Assembly (NCBI RefSeq): GCF_028453695.1
Contig: NC_135778.1
Coordinates: forward strand, 31,795,214 to 31,859,213
Source of the DNA: Augochlora pura
Lineage: Eukaryota > Arthropoda > Insecta > Hymenoptera > Halictidae
Direction of reading: 5' to 3'
DNA: 64,000 bases
The notes beneath the pieces are model-generated. The model was not told where the DNA came from, ran no database searches, and was given only the letters and a program-made list of their open reading frames with translations. A program made the position numbers and the translations under genes. How positions within the stretch are numbered: position 1 is the stretch's first letter; every line of letters begins with the position of its first letter. This document shows, one piece after another, positions 38,701 to 50,246 of the stretch.

Positions 38701-40539
38701 GCGAGAAAGGTTTCGAAGAAGGTAATAGATCTTGGAAACATTGGACAGAGCCAGGAGATAATTGAGGATTACCATTTGGAGAATGAGAACGAGTTGAGGG
38801 ACGACGATCGTAACAAAAATGACTGTGACAATAAGAAATCGGAGTCAGAGATGTCGGATCAACCTTTGGTAATCGATGAAAGAAAGGATTCGGACGAGCA
38901 AAGGATCAGTGACGAAGAGACTGAAAATCAATACGAAAGAAACTTTGAATTAGATGACTTATACAGGGAGGACAGTTCAGTGGCTGATTCGGATGCGGAA
39001 GAGCCAATGATTACAGAAGTTCAAAATGTTCTAAATGAACCAAACGAGAAGAACCTGTCTCCAGAGAAAGCAGATGACCAGGTAGAATACTCAAGAGAAG
39101 ATGAGCTTATTCCATTGGAAGAGGCCTTGGACCTTCTGGATCAAACAGACGCTAATCTAAAAACAAGCTACGATAATTTGAACAAAGAGGTGCAGCCCGA
39201 AGAGCAAATCAATACTGTAGCGTCGATAGAACCTGTGGACGAACACTTCGATCCAGTTCAAGAAACAGCAGACAAGAGTTCCAGTCCTGAGGAAGAGCAA
39301 GACGAAGAGGGTGATGATGATGTGTTGGCGTTGCCAGAAAAACTCTCCACCAATGAGAAACCGCAAAAGGAATCTGAAAACCTTCCACTTCACGTGTTTC
39401 TGAGTAGAAAGGTCCAGGAATCGAAGAAACGAAAGGAGCAACAGTTGAAGAAGATTCAAGAAGAACAAGAAAGGATCTTAATGGATTTCCAACCCACCAG
39501 GAGGCAAAGAAAATGCGCTATCGGTAAGCAGGGTCTCTTGGCAGAAATAAGCAGTTCGGATGAAGAAATAAGCCTCAAGGACAGCAAGAGATCCGGTGAC
39601 AAATCGGATCACGAGAAACAACGCAAACAAAAACGGGAGTCTAAAGAGAAACGCAAGGAACGATATATAGAAAAGAAGCATGAACAAATGATAGCTAAAG
39701 AACAAAAAGCTATAGAGGATGAAATCTTGCGAGAACTTGGAAAGAAGAAGGAATCTCTTACGCAGAATACTGCAGACGTAACAGCAGACTTCGACGAGAA
39801 AAATGAGCCAAGAGATACAGAGTTAATGGAGAACAAGGTTACTCAGGAACAAGCACGAAAGAAGAAACACCAAGCGAAAGAGAAGCTGAAGAGACAGAAC
39901 AAAACAGAGGATGACGCAAGTGTTAAGAAAAACAATGAAGAGCTAAGCGACGTTGAGAACAATTGTAACAGATCCACTCATGCAGAAAGCAACCAGGAGA
40001 GCGAGGACAAGCAGGAATCTCCTAATAAGCAGAAGAAACATTCAAAATCGCCGATGAAATCTAAGAAGAATTCGAAAGGAGAGACAAAAATTGCAACATC
40101 AGGTAAAAAAGGGAAGAATTCGACTTCTGAAAAGTCTAGAAGCAGAACGGATACAAAGGGATCAAAGGATAAAGAGCGCAGATCCTCTAGCGGTCGGAGA
40201 GATTCGGATGATGAAGAATTGAAGACCACCAAATCATGGAACAAAGTGGAAGAGGGTGTTGGAGTGGCTATTGGTCGACGAAAACGTGCTGCTGCCAATC
40301 AGCTGTATTACTGGTCCAGTTCTAGTGATGAAGAAGAAATACTGGAGATGGTTCCTACTGTGGAGGAAGAGGAAGATGACAGACAGGAGCAACATGGCTG
40401 GATCGTAGGGGATTCCCACAAGAGAATGATAACTATGCTAGCCATGGAGAAACAGTTAAAAGAGAAAAGAAGAAGAAGCGAGGACGAATTTGAACCTGGC
40501 AAGGCGAAAAGCAAGAAACACAGAAACAGCACCTCTTGA
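17749..40539 (+). CDS. Giant disordered C2H2 zinc-finger protein (about 5,471 aa)
   Basis: Eight exons join in phase: 17749-17770, 19032-20662, 20754-21755, 22468-22891, 23859-23959, 25618-35454, 37015-37538 and 37665-40539 (16,416 bases with stop). The first, 22-base exon is the least certain. Zinc fingers seen: HLCLYCDRKF (residue about 448) and two more by residue 545; one split across the 21755/22468 junction (CGACASKH then HKASFHP, about 876-900); a Cys-rich CTKC..HRHMLEC unit in the fourth exon; and FFCDVCATSF near 3067. KVGRPRK (28030) and KKRGRKKK (30255) resemble AT-hooks. The rest is Lys/Glu/Ser-rich and probably disordered, suggesting a nuclear chromatin or transcription protein. 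Ordered-looking islands include 28446-28617 and YYFLVLPPTSCRP near 34375. The zinc-finger and WRPFGSR region loosely recalls Drosophila MESR4, but I see no PHD finger, so no name is assigned. Confidence 0.85.
20351..20639 (+). other. C2H2 zinc-finger cluster of the giant gene
   Basis: Three Cys/His units follow a poly-serine run (SSSSSSSS, about 20281-20304). They are CLYCDRKF...HTERVH (C-x2-C-x12-H-x4-H), CQYCSEKC...HMVGSH and CVQCSTRY...HISENH. The second is followed closely by the third with the short linker GDKYHA rather than a TGEKP linker, which argues against classical tandem DNA-binding fingers. Confidence 0.8.
24562..24580 (+). repeat. G19 homopolymer
   Basis: Nineteen uninterrupted G residues in intron 5 of the giant gene. 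The true length is uncertain in any assembly. Confidence 0.95.
24622..24662 (+). other. Perfect-core hairpin / palindrome
   Basis: CTGGTCAGC (24631-24639) pairs exactly with GCTGACCAG (24644-24652) around a TCGT loop. The stem continues through GAGGGTT on the left against AACCTC on the right after a small asymmetric internal loop. It could be an RNA structure in the intron or a palindromic protein-binding site. Confidence 0.6.
29623..29747 (+). repeat. Imperfect coding repeat, EEKTxxx units
   Basis: Within the giant exon about five consecutive units of the form EEK(T/S)P-(I/V)-V-x-(G/D/S) are encoded, such as EEKTPIVGEEKTLVASEEK. Spacing is about 24 bases. Confidence 0.75.
31207..31374 (+). 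repeat. Coding minisatellite: eight 21-base units (IEKE[DEG]A[AT])
   Basis: Eight head-to-tail copies of a 21-base unit encode IEKEDAA, IEKEDAT, IEKEGAA, four IEKEEAA units and IEKEDAA, then a partial IES. The inner IEKEEAA copies are nearly identical in bases, which indicates recent expansion, while edge copies have diverged. The heptad period with charged residues would suit a single alpha-helix or coiled coil. The unit length keeps the frame whatever the copy number. Confidence 0.95.
35455..37014 (+). other. Intron 6 of the giant gene
   Basis: The donor CAG|GTGAGT and acceptor GATTTCAG|TTACTT give a phase-0 intron of 1,560 bases. It is AT-rich and no embedded gene or repeat is evident. 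Confidence 0.8.
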
Positions 40540-42057
40540 TACGTGTTTCATGATTAGGTTTGTTTAAATATTTGAAGGTATTGGAGAATTTTTAGATATT
40601 TCCTCTTTAATCAGGAGAACAGTGGTCTTCGGAGGACAGTGATTGCTAAGAATGAAAGAAATTCAATTCCTCGAATAAGAGGAACACATTTTCTGGGTTA
40701 TCACATTGTGTCTCCCCAGAAATCAAAGAAAGCGTATGTCAGGATTCTAGATGAGAAAAATAGGAGAGGGACTTTTGTAACAAGTAATAGCGTAACTAGG
40801 TCTTTTGATACTAGTCTTAGGTTTGTGGTAACCGAAGAAATTCAGTTCATCGAAGTAGATGAATCAAGTTGCCATGCTGCAACAAGGACTCTAAATAAAA
40901 CAATTTTTAGTCTGTTCGTATCTGGTAGAGCGAAAATTTGGGATTAGCTAATTAGGGGATGAACTGTGTCGTAGAAAGAGAGGAGATGAATCTGGTAGCT
41001 TTCTGTGTTCTTTATCGAATAGGCAAAAGGACACATCGGCGTCGAATTTAATTTCTTTTTCTCTTTTAAACATTCTTTTAATTCACGGCAAATGATCTTA
41101 CTCGTAGACACATGGCGTTTAAATTGTCATAATCGACGCTTATTTGTTCTATCGAACGATGAACAAAATCGCAATGTACTGCCAAGAAGAAATTCGACTT
41201 CTTTCGTTGACGCATTCTACCGAGATGTTAATTTTCTTTTTGTTTGTGTTTTTTATGAGAAAGAAGATCGGGGCAGGTTAGGTTAATCTTGTACATAGCA
41301 GCTTGGCGTTCACGTTAAAAGGCAAGCTCGTATTTACATTAAGGGATAATTATGATTCCAAGCTCTTATAAATATTATAAATATTACCTACCGTTAGACT
41401 GAATGTGAGAAATAGCGGAATTAATTAAATGAGAAACTGACAAAAAAAATTGTATGAAAATAAAAAAGAGCACCTTTAGACAATACCTAGAACATTTGTA
41501 ATGTTTAGTTATCCTTAGTGGATGATCTTTAGGTGACTGATCAAAAATATTATTAAAAAAAAAGAAAGGAAGTGAAATGTATTAAGTTGGTACACGAAAC
41601 GGAAATGGGGTAGGGGAAAGAGGGCGGCAAATTTAATTGTTTGAAGGACGATTGTAAACTGGGGTCCAATCGAGTATAGCGCTTTCGCTGGCTTTTGTTT
41701 TCTTGTGATCGTACATATCGCGAAATTTGAAAAGAAGAAACACGAAAACATGGTCGGCTTTATTCGGCCGTACGAGTTTTTCCTTTTCGTAGTCGTTTGT
41801 AATAAAAAACCAGGAGTTTCGAGGATTTGCTTTGCGCGTTCATAACCATTTCAATGCAAAACCTCTTGTTTCCGTTTGATGCGTTCGAATTCCTAGATCT
41901 CATGTTGCGTCATCAATGATTTTGTGATGATCGCCACGTATTTAAGGAATATACAAGCTTACAATAAACAAAGCAGAGGAGAAACGATAGAAAACTTTCC
42001 TTTCGTACGCCTAGTTGATGCACATAATACTAAGTACCGTAGTTTTTCATATGGTAT

Positions 42058-42255
42058 AAATATAAATAATAATATATATATATATATACGTACATATATA
42101 TGTACACATACATATATATATATAAGTACATAAATAAATGAGATGAAGATTATATATATATATATATATATATTCATGTTTACATATGTGTATGTATATA
42201 TATATGTATATATACATATATATATGTGTATACGTATATATAAATATGAATATAA
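42058..42255 (+). repeat. Compound (TA)n/(TATG)n microsatellite
   Basis: About 200 bases of TA runs mixed with TACATATATATG and TGTATGTATA units, inside the probable 3'UTR of the giant gene. Confidence 0.9.
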
Positions 42256-42535
42256 ATATGAGAGAATAAATTGAATGTATAACAGAAACAATTAAAAAAA
42301 AAGATTATAGACTTTAATGTAAATGTACTGCCATAATCATATTATTATATACGAAAGCCTATGCGAATAGTTATTAATTATTATATTCCTGTAAAGATGA
42401 ACAACCAGAACGACAGCGATGACAAGATGAAAAGAAATATTTAGCACAAAACTAGACAACAATCCAATGTAAATAGAGCATATTTTCAATGTGTCTGGAA
42501 AAGTATGTTTTGTAATATAAGGATTGCAAAGGAAA

Positions 42536-42541
42536 AATAAA
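42536..42541 (+). terminator. Polyadenylation signal, giant gene (distal)
   Basis: AATAAA about 2.0 kb past the stop codon. It is the last canonical signal before the Opa1 gene region. An alternative lies at 41459. Confidence 0.5.
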
Positions 42542-42560
42542 ATTATTAAAGAATCACATC

Positions 42561-43492
42561 CTAATGGTACGTGTTATGGAATGAATGAGGAACCTTGCTT
42601 GCGAAGCATGATCAAACGCAGATGTCATACGTTATTTTGCATTGTAACGTGTATGTACAGGGTATCTCGAAGTTGTGGTACACACGGAATAGCTTTGGTG
42701 TAGCAAATTTCAAATGAATTTCAATAAACCTTCATTGATCTGAGTTTTCTTCTTGAAAATAATTATAGTCGACATTAAATATAAATAAGGGAACTCGTTG
42801 ATACAAACAAATATACACAAAACAAACTAAAAAGAAATTAGGGAAATTACCTATTAAAATTCCTTTTATAATAGAAAAATATTTGCATTATCTTCATATC
42901 CGAGCAATATTTCCAGTTATTTTCTATTCAAACGAATTTATTTTCCATCATTTGTTGCCATTCATTTTCTAGAAGAGTTTATGATTTGCAAATTAAAATC
43001 TTTAAATCTCCCTCAATAATGCATTGTCATCTCTTTCCCTTGTCATAAAAACAGGCAATAAATTTTAGTAAAAAATGTAACGCTTAATATTCATGCAGAT
43101 TACATAATTAGATTCAAATTTATCAAAGAATTCGTATAGTATTACCAATCGTGTATTTTGAGTTTGCAAAAAACGCGGGAAAATTTGAAGTACATCCGAA
43201 AACCACATATTTATTTGGCCGAAATCTAGAACTAAATTCAGACAATTGGCAAGCATACAAATGTGGGAAATGTTCACGCATGTGCTTTTAAAAAACAATG
43301 TCTCCCTTTTTGTACATCGTTTCAATAGGTTGACATACAAAACGATGGATTATTAATTTGATAAAAGGTGTGTGCTATTGAATTTTAGAAAAATTTTACA
43401 AGCCCGATTCGATATTTTACATGTACAACGTCGAGAAAAGTATATTTTAGTAACTATTTTTCATATCTCGCCGCTGAGTGGTGTCCTACAAA
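42561..43492. other. Intergenic region upstream of Opa1
   Basis: AT-rich, with no coding exon recognised. It presumably contains the Opa1 promoter and 5'UTR. A fragment at about 42654-42690 (TGTACAGGGTATC...) resembles a dispersed insect repeat end. Confidence 0.5.
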
Positions 43493-46400
43493 ATGAAACA
43501 AATTCTGTGTGGCAAGATAGGGTAAGATTATTCGAATTGTTAATTAAACAAACATAAAGAAAGAAATCTCTTAATCGTACATAATTTATTTTTATGTCTC
43601 GTAACATATTTCTGTTTTATGTTTGTACTGGCAGATTTCGCAATTTTTAGGTTATGTCTTCATACTTTATTAAATCCGTAAAAGTATTTAAATTTCCCGT
43701 TAACAACTATTTTGTTTCTTTAATAACATTGCCTGTTTGTATTATACAAAAATGATACATGAATACTTTATGTCACAGAATATTTTTGTGGTACTTTTAA
43801 ATCGTATGAAAACATTCACCTCAAACTCTATTTTATAATAGGTCTTATTCTATAATTTATTTAAAATTCTTCATGCAAAGTAGAAGGGTTTGAACTTGAA
43901 GTCATAACAAGTGAATAATACAGACAGAAATGTAGTTATTATAACAAATGCAGTTATTGTAAAATAATCATGTTGTATGTAAAATATTAGGTATGCTTTT
44001 CTTTTCAGGGACAGCATTTTGCTGTTCTCAAAGTCGTCCAGATATCCACTGTCTATAATCAGTACAAGAAAATTAATGTCAGGTGAAACAAGTAGAGTCT
44101 ATCGACCATTATTAGCCTCACCTCATGTACGATATTTTGGAAACCCTAGTCGCGCTTATGCAATGTTTATTGGAAGAATTTTGAGGGGTGCTTTAAAAAT
44201 TCGATATCTATTATTGGGTGGTGCAGTTGGTGGAGGAGTAACATTACAAAAGGTAAACATACTGAAAAAATTGACTTTTTTTCAAACATAGATCTTGCAC
44301 TATCATATTTATGGTTTTTTAGAAATATGAACAATGGAAAGAAGTTTTACCCGATATGAGTTGGTTAGATAGTTTTATGCCTGATAATAAAGAATGGCAA
44401 AATTTACGTGGGACACTAATGACTGTTAAGGATACTATAGCAAATAACATAGAGATTGGTGAGTACAAGGGAACAAAATAGTGTTTAAATATGTGAAAAC
44501 GTGAGGCAATATAAGTTGGAGCTATAAAACATGAACAAACAAACAGATCCACGTATAAAGCAGTATGGGGAAGCTAAATATAGGGAATACAGAAACTGGT
44601 TTAATCAGAGATTGGATGATGCTATCCAAGCAGCCAATGATAATGGGGATGATACGAATATAGCAGTACCATCAAAGAGTGAGTTGTCACAGGTTTTGTT
44701 TTTTTTTTTTCTACCAATGCATGTTGAAGATCTTGCTGTCTATGTTATCACCACTTCCTTATTATCCATCCTTCAATTTGCCTGACGTTTTCTTATTTAT
44801 CATGGTTTGATTATAGTCACAGCTGTATTATAAGCTTTCATCTCAATTTTCACTTTTTTTTATACACTTCCCATGATAGAGTGATATATTTTAGGTTGAT
44901 GTCAAATATGAAATATGTCAAGACGTCAATATCAAAATGTATTAAACGAAATACATAAAAATGGAAGCTATTTTTAAGATAATTCCATACATGGAATTTT
45001 TTATTATACTCTTTCAATATAAAAATGTTATTTGGCACTTCATATCCGAACTTAATAATATGTATACATCAATGATACATAGAGAAATCTTAACAATTCA
45101 TATATGTGAAAATATATTGGATGTAACCTTTTTGGTTGTTAGGTGCAATTAGTTTTAAGAGTTTAAGATGTCGACTCGTCGGTCTTTTGTTATGAAATAT
45201 ATATATATTCCTACATATATTTCATATTTGAATCATTCTAGTAATTAAATAATCAGTTAGGGTAAGCTAACGCAGATTAGGGTATACCTCACTAACTTGA
45301 ATGGGCTTGCAATATTGAAGCACACTGAAATCGGAGAGGTGACTCTAAATTTGTATAATTAGTAAACACTTTTATAGTAGAGAAAGGTTGGGTAGTTTTT
45401 GTTATATCTTGAGCTAGAGTTAATACAAATGAAAAGTTGTTTAATTGTACACAATAAAGCAATATCATTTACTTACCTGAGAAACAAAATATCACTTCTA
45501 GAAAATACCTTTTAACACTTTGAATTACAATGCTATACCTTCAATATGTTACAAAGGCAATATCAATGGGATAAATATAAACACAATATGGCTGAGTAGT
45601 ATATTACTCCGAATTATTATATCCATCTAATTTATTCAAACTCACTGCTGTAATTCAATAGAAAAAGCCAAAACTAACTTGGTTGGTACTGCCCAACTTT
45701 TCCCTGTGTTTCATTCATGTCATAATAATCAGTAATTTCAATGTTATAATATTGTTCATTTACATTTCCCACATATATTTAGAGTTATTTTATTATGGTC
45801 TGTTCTGTTCAGGTATATTTGACGGTATCACAGCAATAGTAGAGCAACTTCAGTCAGGTGTGTAAACTGTCAGGAATTATCCTTGTATTACTGTCTGTCC
45901 ATTCAGCATTTTTTTTTTTATAGATTTAGGATAATTCTAGTTTGTATTGTACATATTCATGTAGACGCGACTAACAATTTTGTTTTTACTATTGGTTAAA
46001 CAGAGAAACAAAATTAAATACTGAATGGGACAGACCCGTTTTAGTTTTCTTTAAATTTTATCGTATCAGATTATTTCACCATTAATTTTAGAACCACAAC
46101 ATATTTTTCTTCTGTTTTTAATATTTTATTGCATGTTGTATCATTAACATTAACACTTTGCTGAAGATACCTATATGTGCCTATTTGATAGTAAAGAAGA
46201 TTAATACAGTGATTGAGCAATGTTTCTGCAATTGAGTTACTATTAATCAAGCTTAATCCTCAATAATTATAGATATTAAATACATTAATGCACGTATACA
46301 TGCTTTGTGTTAGTAAAGTGTTATTGTTAGTTATTACCAGCTTTCTTGCAACTTGCCCTAATTCACTGAAATTCTAAATGTGTTATTGAACAGAAGCAAA

Positions 46401-49400
46401 GGATCAATTTTTGAACCGTACAATAGCATATGCTAAGCCATTAATTGACGATAACATTGAAGAGGAACGTAAGAAAGCTAGTATGTACATGTTAGCATAT
46501 CATAAATTAATTAATGAAATATCCTGCAACTTATAATTGCATATGTTCCAACTCTTTTAAGAAAACTCACAAGAAAGATTAAATGCTATGCAAGAAGAAA
46601 TTATGCAAATGCAATTGAAATATCAACGTGAACTTGAAAGATTAGAAAGAGAAAATAAAGAGCTTAGAAAGCAGATGCTTTTACGTGGTAATCACAAACT
46701 AAGAAACAGAAAAATAAAAGTAATCGACCTACTTTGTTTACAAACCGTTTTGTTACAAAAACTGTTGATAGTCGTGTAATATCGTTTTTTTGAATTTTTC
46801 TAGAAATCTTTGATCGATATGTACAGTGATGTTCTAGATGAACTTAGCGATTACGATAGTGCTTATTCCACTGCTGATCATTTGCCAAGAGTAGTAGTTG
46901 TTGGTGATCAGAGCTCTGGTAAAACTTCGGTCCTAGAAATGATTGCTCAGGCAAGAATATTTCCTAGGTAATATAGCAACTTCTGATCCTACATTTTTTA
47001 TGTAGAAATTCCACTAAATTTTTTCTTCATAATAATTTACTTTCAGAGGTGGTGGTGAAATGATGACAAGAGCTCCAGTGAAAGTTACTTTAAGTGAAGG
47101 ACCTTATCACATAGCCCAATTTAAAGACAGTTCCAGAGAATTTGATTTATCGAAAGAATCAGAATTGGCTGATTTGAGACGCGAGGTAGAGTTACGCATG
47201 AAGAATAGTGTTAAACATGGAAAGACAGTCAGTCAGGATGTTATTGCAATGACAGTGAAAGGACCAGGCCTTCAGCGAATGGTTTTGGTTGATTTACCTG
47301 GAATAATTAGTGTAAGTGACGCCTTGATTCAATTCGATTTTTTTAAAGAGGTTAATAACCCTAATTTATGAAACTTTTGTAACAGACAGTTACAGTTGAC
47401 ATGGCAGAAGACACTCGTGATGCCATTCGACAGATGTCTCAGCAATATATGAGTAACCCAAACGCAATTATTCTTTGCATCCAAGACGGTTCTGTGGATG
47501 CTGAAAGAAGCAATGTTACAGATCTTGTGGCACAAATGGATCCTTCAGGAAAACGGACTATTTTTGTTTTGACAAAGGTAAAATGACGTTAACAATTAAC
47601 TGATGTGAATTTTGGAAATGTGACAGGATTGATTTTATAATATATTAAATCGGTAGGTAGACTTAGCAGAGAAAAATTTGGCCAATCCGGATCGTTTGCA
47701 TAAAATACTGTCCGGTAAATTATTTCCTATGAAAGCATTAGGGTATTTTGCTGTGGTCACTGGTCGTGGAAGACAAGACGACACTATAGAAACGATTAGA
47801 GATTATGAAGAAAAATTCTTTCGAAGTTCGAAGTTATTCAAGTATGTTTATAATTATGAAATATTACGAGGTTTGGATGTGCTTGATCATTTATAATTAT
47901 TTGAACAGGGATGGTTTAGCGATGTCTGGTCAGGTGACTACAAGAAATTTGAGTCTCGCGGTCGCAGAATGCTTTTGGAAAATGGTTCGTGAAACCGTAG
48001 AGCAACAGGCTGATGCATTTAAAGCCACCAGATTTAATCTTGAAACGGAATGGAAAAATAATTTCCCAAGGTAAAAAATATTACAAATTCGTGAAGATCG
48101 ACTAGAGTCGTATATTAGAAGTTAGTGTTGTAGGAGAATTGTAAATATGTTTATTAAATTGAAGTAATTATGGTTTTACATAGTTTGAGAGAACTGGATA
48201 GAAACGAGCTCTTTGAGAAAGCACGAGGCGAGATATTAGACGAAATTGTAAACCTATCTCAAATTTCGCCGAGACATTGGGATGAACTACTAATGGTTAA
48301 AATATGGGATAAAGTTAGTACGCACGTGTTCGAAAATATCTATATGCCGGCCGCTCAAACTGGAAACATAAGTATATTGATCATAGTAGTAATGATTCAA
48401 TTATTATAACTCGGTAATACGTGAAAATAATTTGTAAATTTAGATACATTCAATACGACTGTTGATATAAAACTTCGACAATGGGCGGAGCAACAATTGC
48501 CAGCCAAGAGTGTTGAAAGCGGCTGGGAATGTTTACAACACGAATTCCATCATTTCATGAATAAAGCGAAGTTAAGTCCTAACCACGATAAGATATTCGA
48601 CAATTTAAAGAACGCAGTGATCAACGAGGCGATGCGCCGACATTCCTGGGAAGAGAAAGTAAATTTATCGAGCAATGCATATTTTAATAGCAGCTGCATT
48701 AATTATAGTGAATGTATGAACACTTTTGTATACAGGCATCTGAAATGTTACGGGTCATACAACTGAATACCTTGGAAGACAGAAACGTGAATGACAAAAG
48801 GGATTGGGACCAGGCAGTGCGTTTTTTGGAGACGTCCATTCGGGATAGATTACAAGTAACTGAACAGATATTGCGAGAAATGTTTGGACCCGGTCGTACA
48901 GAGCGCTGGCTTTATTGGAAGAGCCGAACTGAAGAACAACAGAAACGTTTATCGGTGAAGGATGAGTTAGATCAAATTCTGTATATGGACAAAGTAAGAA
49001 CAAAGAGAGACCATCTTACACCGCGAAAATATTAAAACACAAAGATAAAATATATGTTGTTTTTGTTAACAGAAGCACGCACCTACCCTCACACAAGATG
49101 AGCTTACAACAATCAAAAAGAATTTGCAACGCAACGGCCTAGAGATTGATAATGAATTTATTCGGGAAATATGGCATCCCGTTTACAGGAGGTTCTTCTT
49201 GCAGCAAAATCTGGCCAAAGCATACGATTGTAGGAAAGCATATTACCTATATCACACCGGACACGAGCAAGAAGTATGTTAGACGAGAATGATGAAAAAA
49301 TTGTTTTTTTTATTGAATACCCCTTTTCAGGTGGAGTGTTACGGGGTGGTGTTATTCTGCAGAATTCAGCAAATGTTGAAAGTCACTGCCAATGCACTAC

Positions 49401-49716
49401 GGCAACAGATCATGAATCGTGAAGCTCGTAGACTGCATAAAGAGTTAAAAGAGGTGCTAGAAGACTATAGTCAGGATAACGATATAAAGGAACAATTGTT
49501 GACTGGTAGAAGAGTCACATTAGCCGAAGAACTCAGTAAGTGTATTAAATACTTTCTGAAAGTGGCGAAATTGTAATCGTAATGCTACGAATAAGACATC
49601 GTACTGCGAACGAAATTGCTTTCACGGAACTTAATTGAATTTTCCTTTCAGAACGTGTCAGACAAATTCAAGAGAAGCTGGAGGAATTCATCCAAGCGTT
49701 AAATAAAGAGAAATGA
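43493..49716 (+). CDS. Opa1: OPA1-like mitochondrial dynamin GTPase (about 976 aa)
   Basis: Fuses mitochondrial inner membranes and shapes cristae. Exons: 43493-43521 (tentative), 44009-44252, 44323-44458, 44547-44678, 45813-45857, 46394-46480, 46562-46719, 46804-46967, 47047-47311, 47386-47577, 47657-47841, 47909-48070, 48184-48371, 48444-48658, 48736-48993, 49073-49273, 49331-49535 and 49652-49716; all phases agree. Order of parts: basic targeting peptide; membrane segment IRYLLLGGAVGGG (about 74-86); coiled coil (about 225-270); GTPase with P-loop GDQSSGKTS (311-319), switch T339 in MMTRAP, DLPG (414-417) and TKVD (483-486, split by an intron); then the stalk (LRELDRNELFEKA, NTTVDIKL) and a C-terminal coiled-coil tail ending ALNKEK. 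Length is close to human OPA1 (960). The first exon MKQILCGKI fits by phase and as a targeting peptide, but is inferred. Confidence 0.95.
44679..45812 (+). other. Opa1 intron 4
   Basis: Donor AAAGA|GTGAGT and acceptor CTGTTCAG bound a 1,134-base AT-rich intron, by far the longest after the first. It precedes the small 45-base exon that could be spliced alternatively. No embedded gene is seen. Confidence 0.75.
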
Positions 49717-50208
49717 AAAGAATGATTTGGAGATGTAGATATTCGAAAACAGATCCACATGGTACGTGATAACTAATAACAGCCCTGGTGGTTGAAGTGC
49801 GAATGTTTAGATATTAATTTATACATCTTGTTGCTAAACGATGTAGCATTGGTATAGATTAACCACTGTCGTCAGTTTTTAAGAGAAATTCTGTATCTTT
49901 GGGACATCTCATATGCATCCCATTCTAAATATTTAAATGATCACTGAACACTCGTAACAGCTGGAAATTTATTTACTTGCTCGGCAATGGTTCTTTTGTG
50001 AGAAAAATCGATGCCGATTGTATCGAAATAATGAAAAACATTTCTAAAATAACGCTTTCGTATACATATAATACAGGGCATATGAATAATAGCATGTCGA
50101 GTGTAAATAGTAGTCCTCATACACATCTGATAGACAATTAATGTGAAAACAGTAGTGGTCATTTTGCAACTTGTACATATTGTCTCTCTGTATACATGGA
50201 ATGAATGG

Positions 50209-50246
50209 AATAAACATTGTACGGATAGGAAATCTATTGAAATAAA
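50209..50246 (+). terminator. Opa1 polyadenylation signals
   Basis: Two AATAAA hexamers at 50209-50214 and 50241-50246, about 0.5 kb after the Opa1 stop codon. Confidence 0.55.

Larger units (their letters stand above)
40540..42560 (+). other. Probable 3'UTR of the giant gene
   Basis: No coding chain follows the TGA at 40537-40539. Candidate polyadenylation signals are AATAAA at 41459-41464 and 42536-42541. The second lies after the long AT microsatellite and is the better candidate for the distal end. A chance open frame at 40639-40947 has no protein-like features. Confidence 0.6.

Noticed and set aside
42058..42291. Open frames rich in Tyr/Ile on both strands
   Set aside because: Produced by the TA/TATG microsatellite.
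43372..43557. Open frame overlapping the proposed Opa1 first exon
   Set aside because: Its frame does not join the Opa1 exon at 44009; the ATG at 43493 in another frame does.
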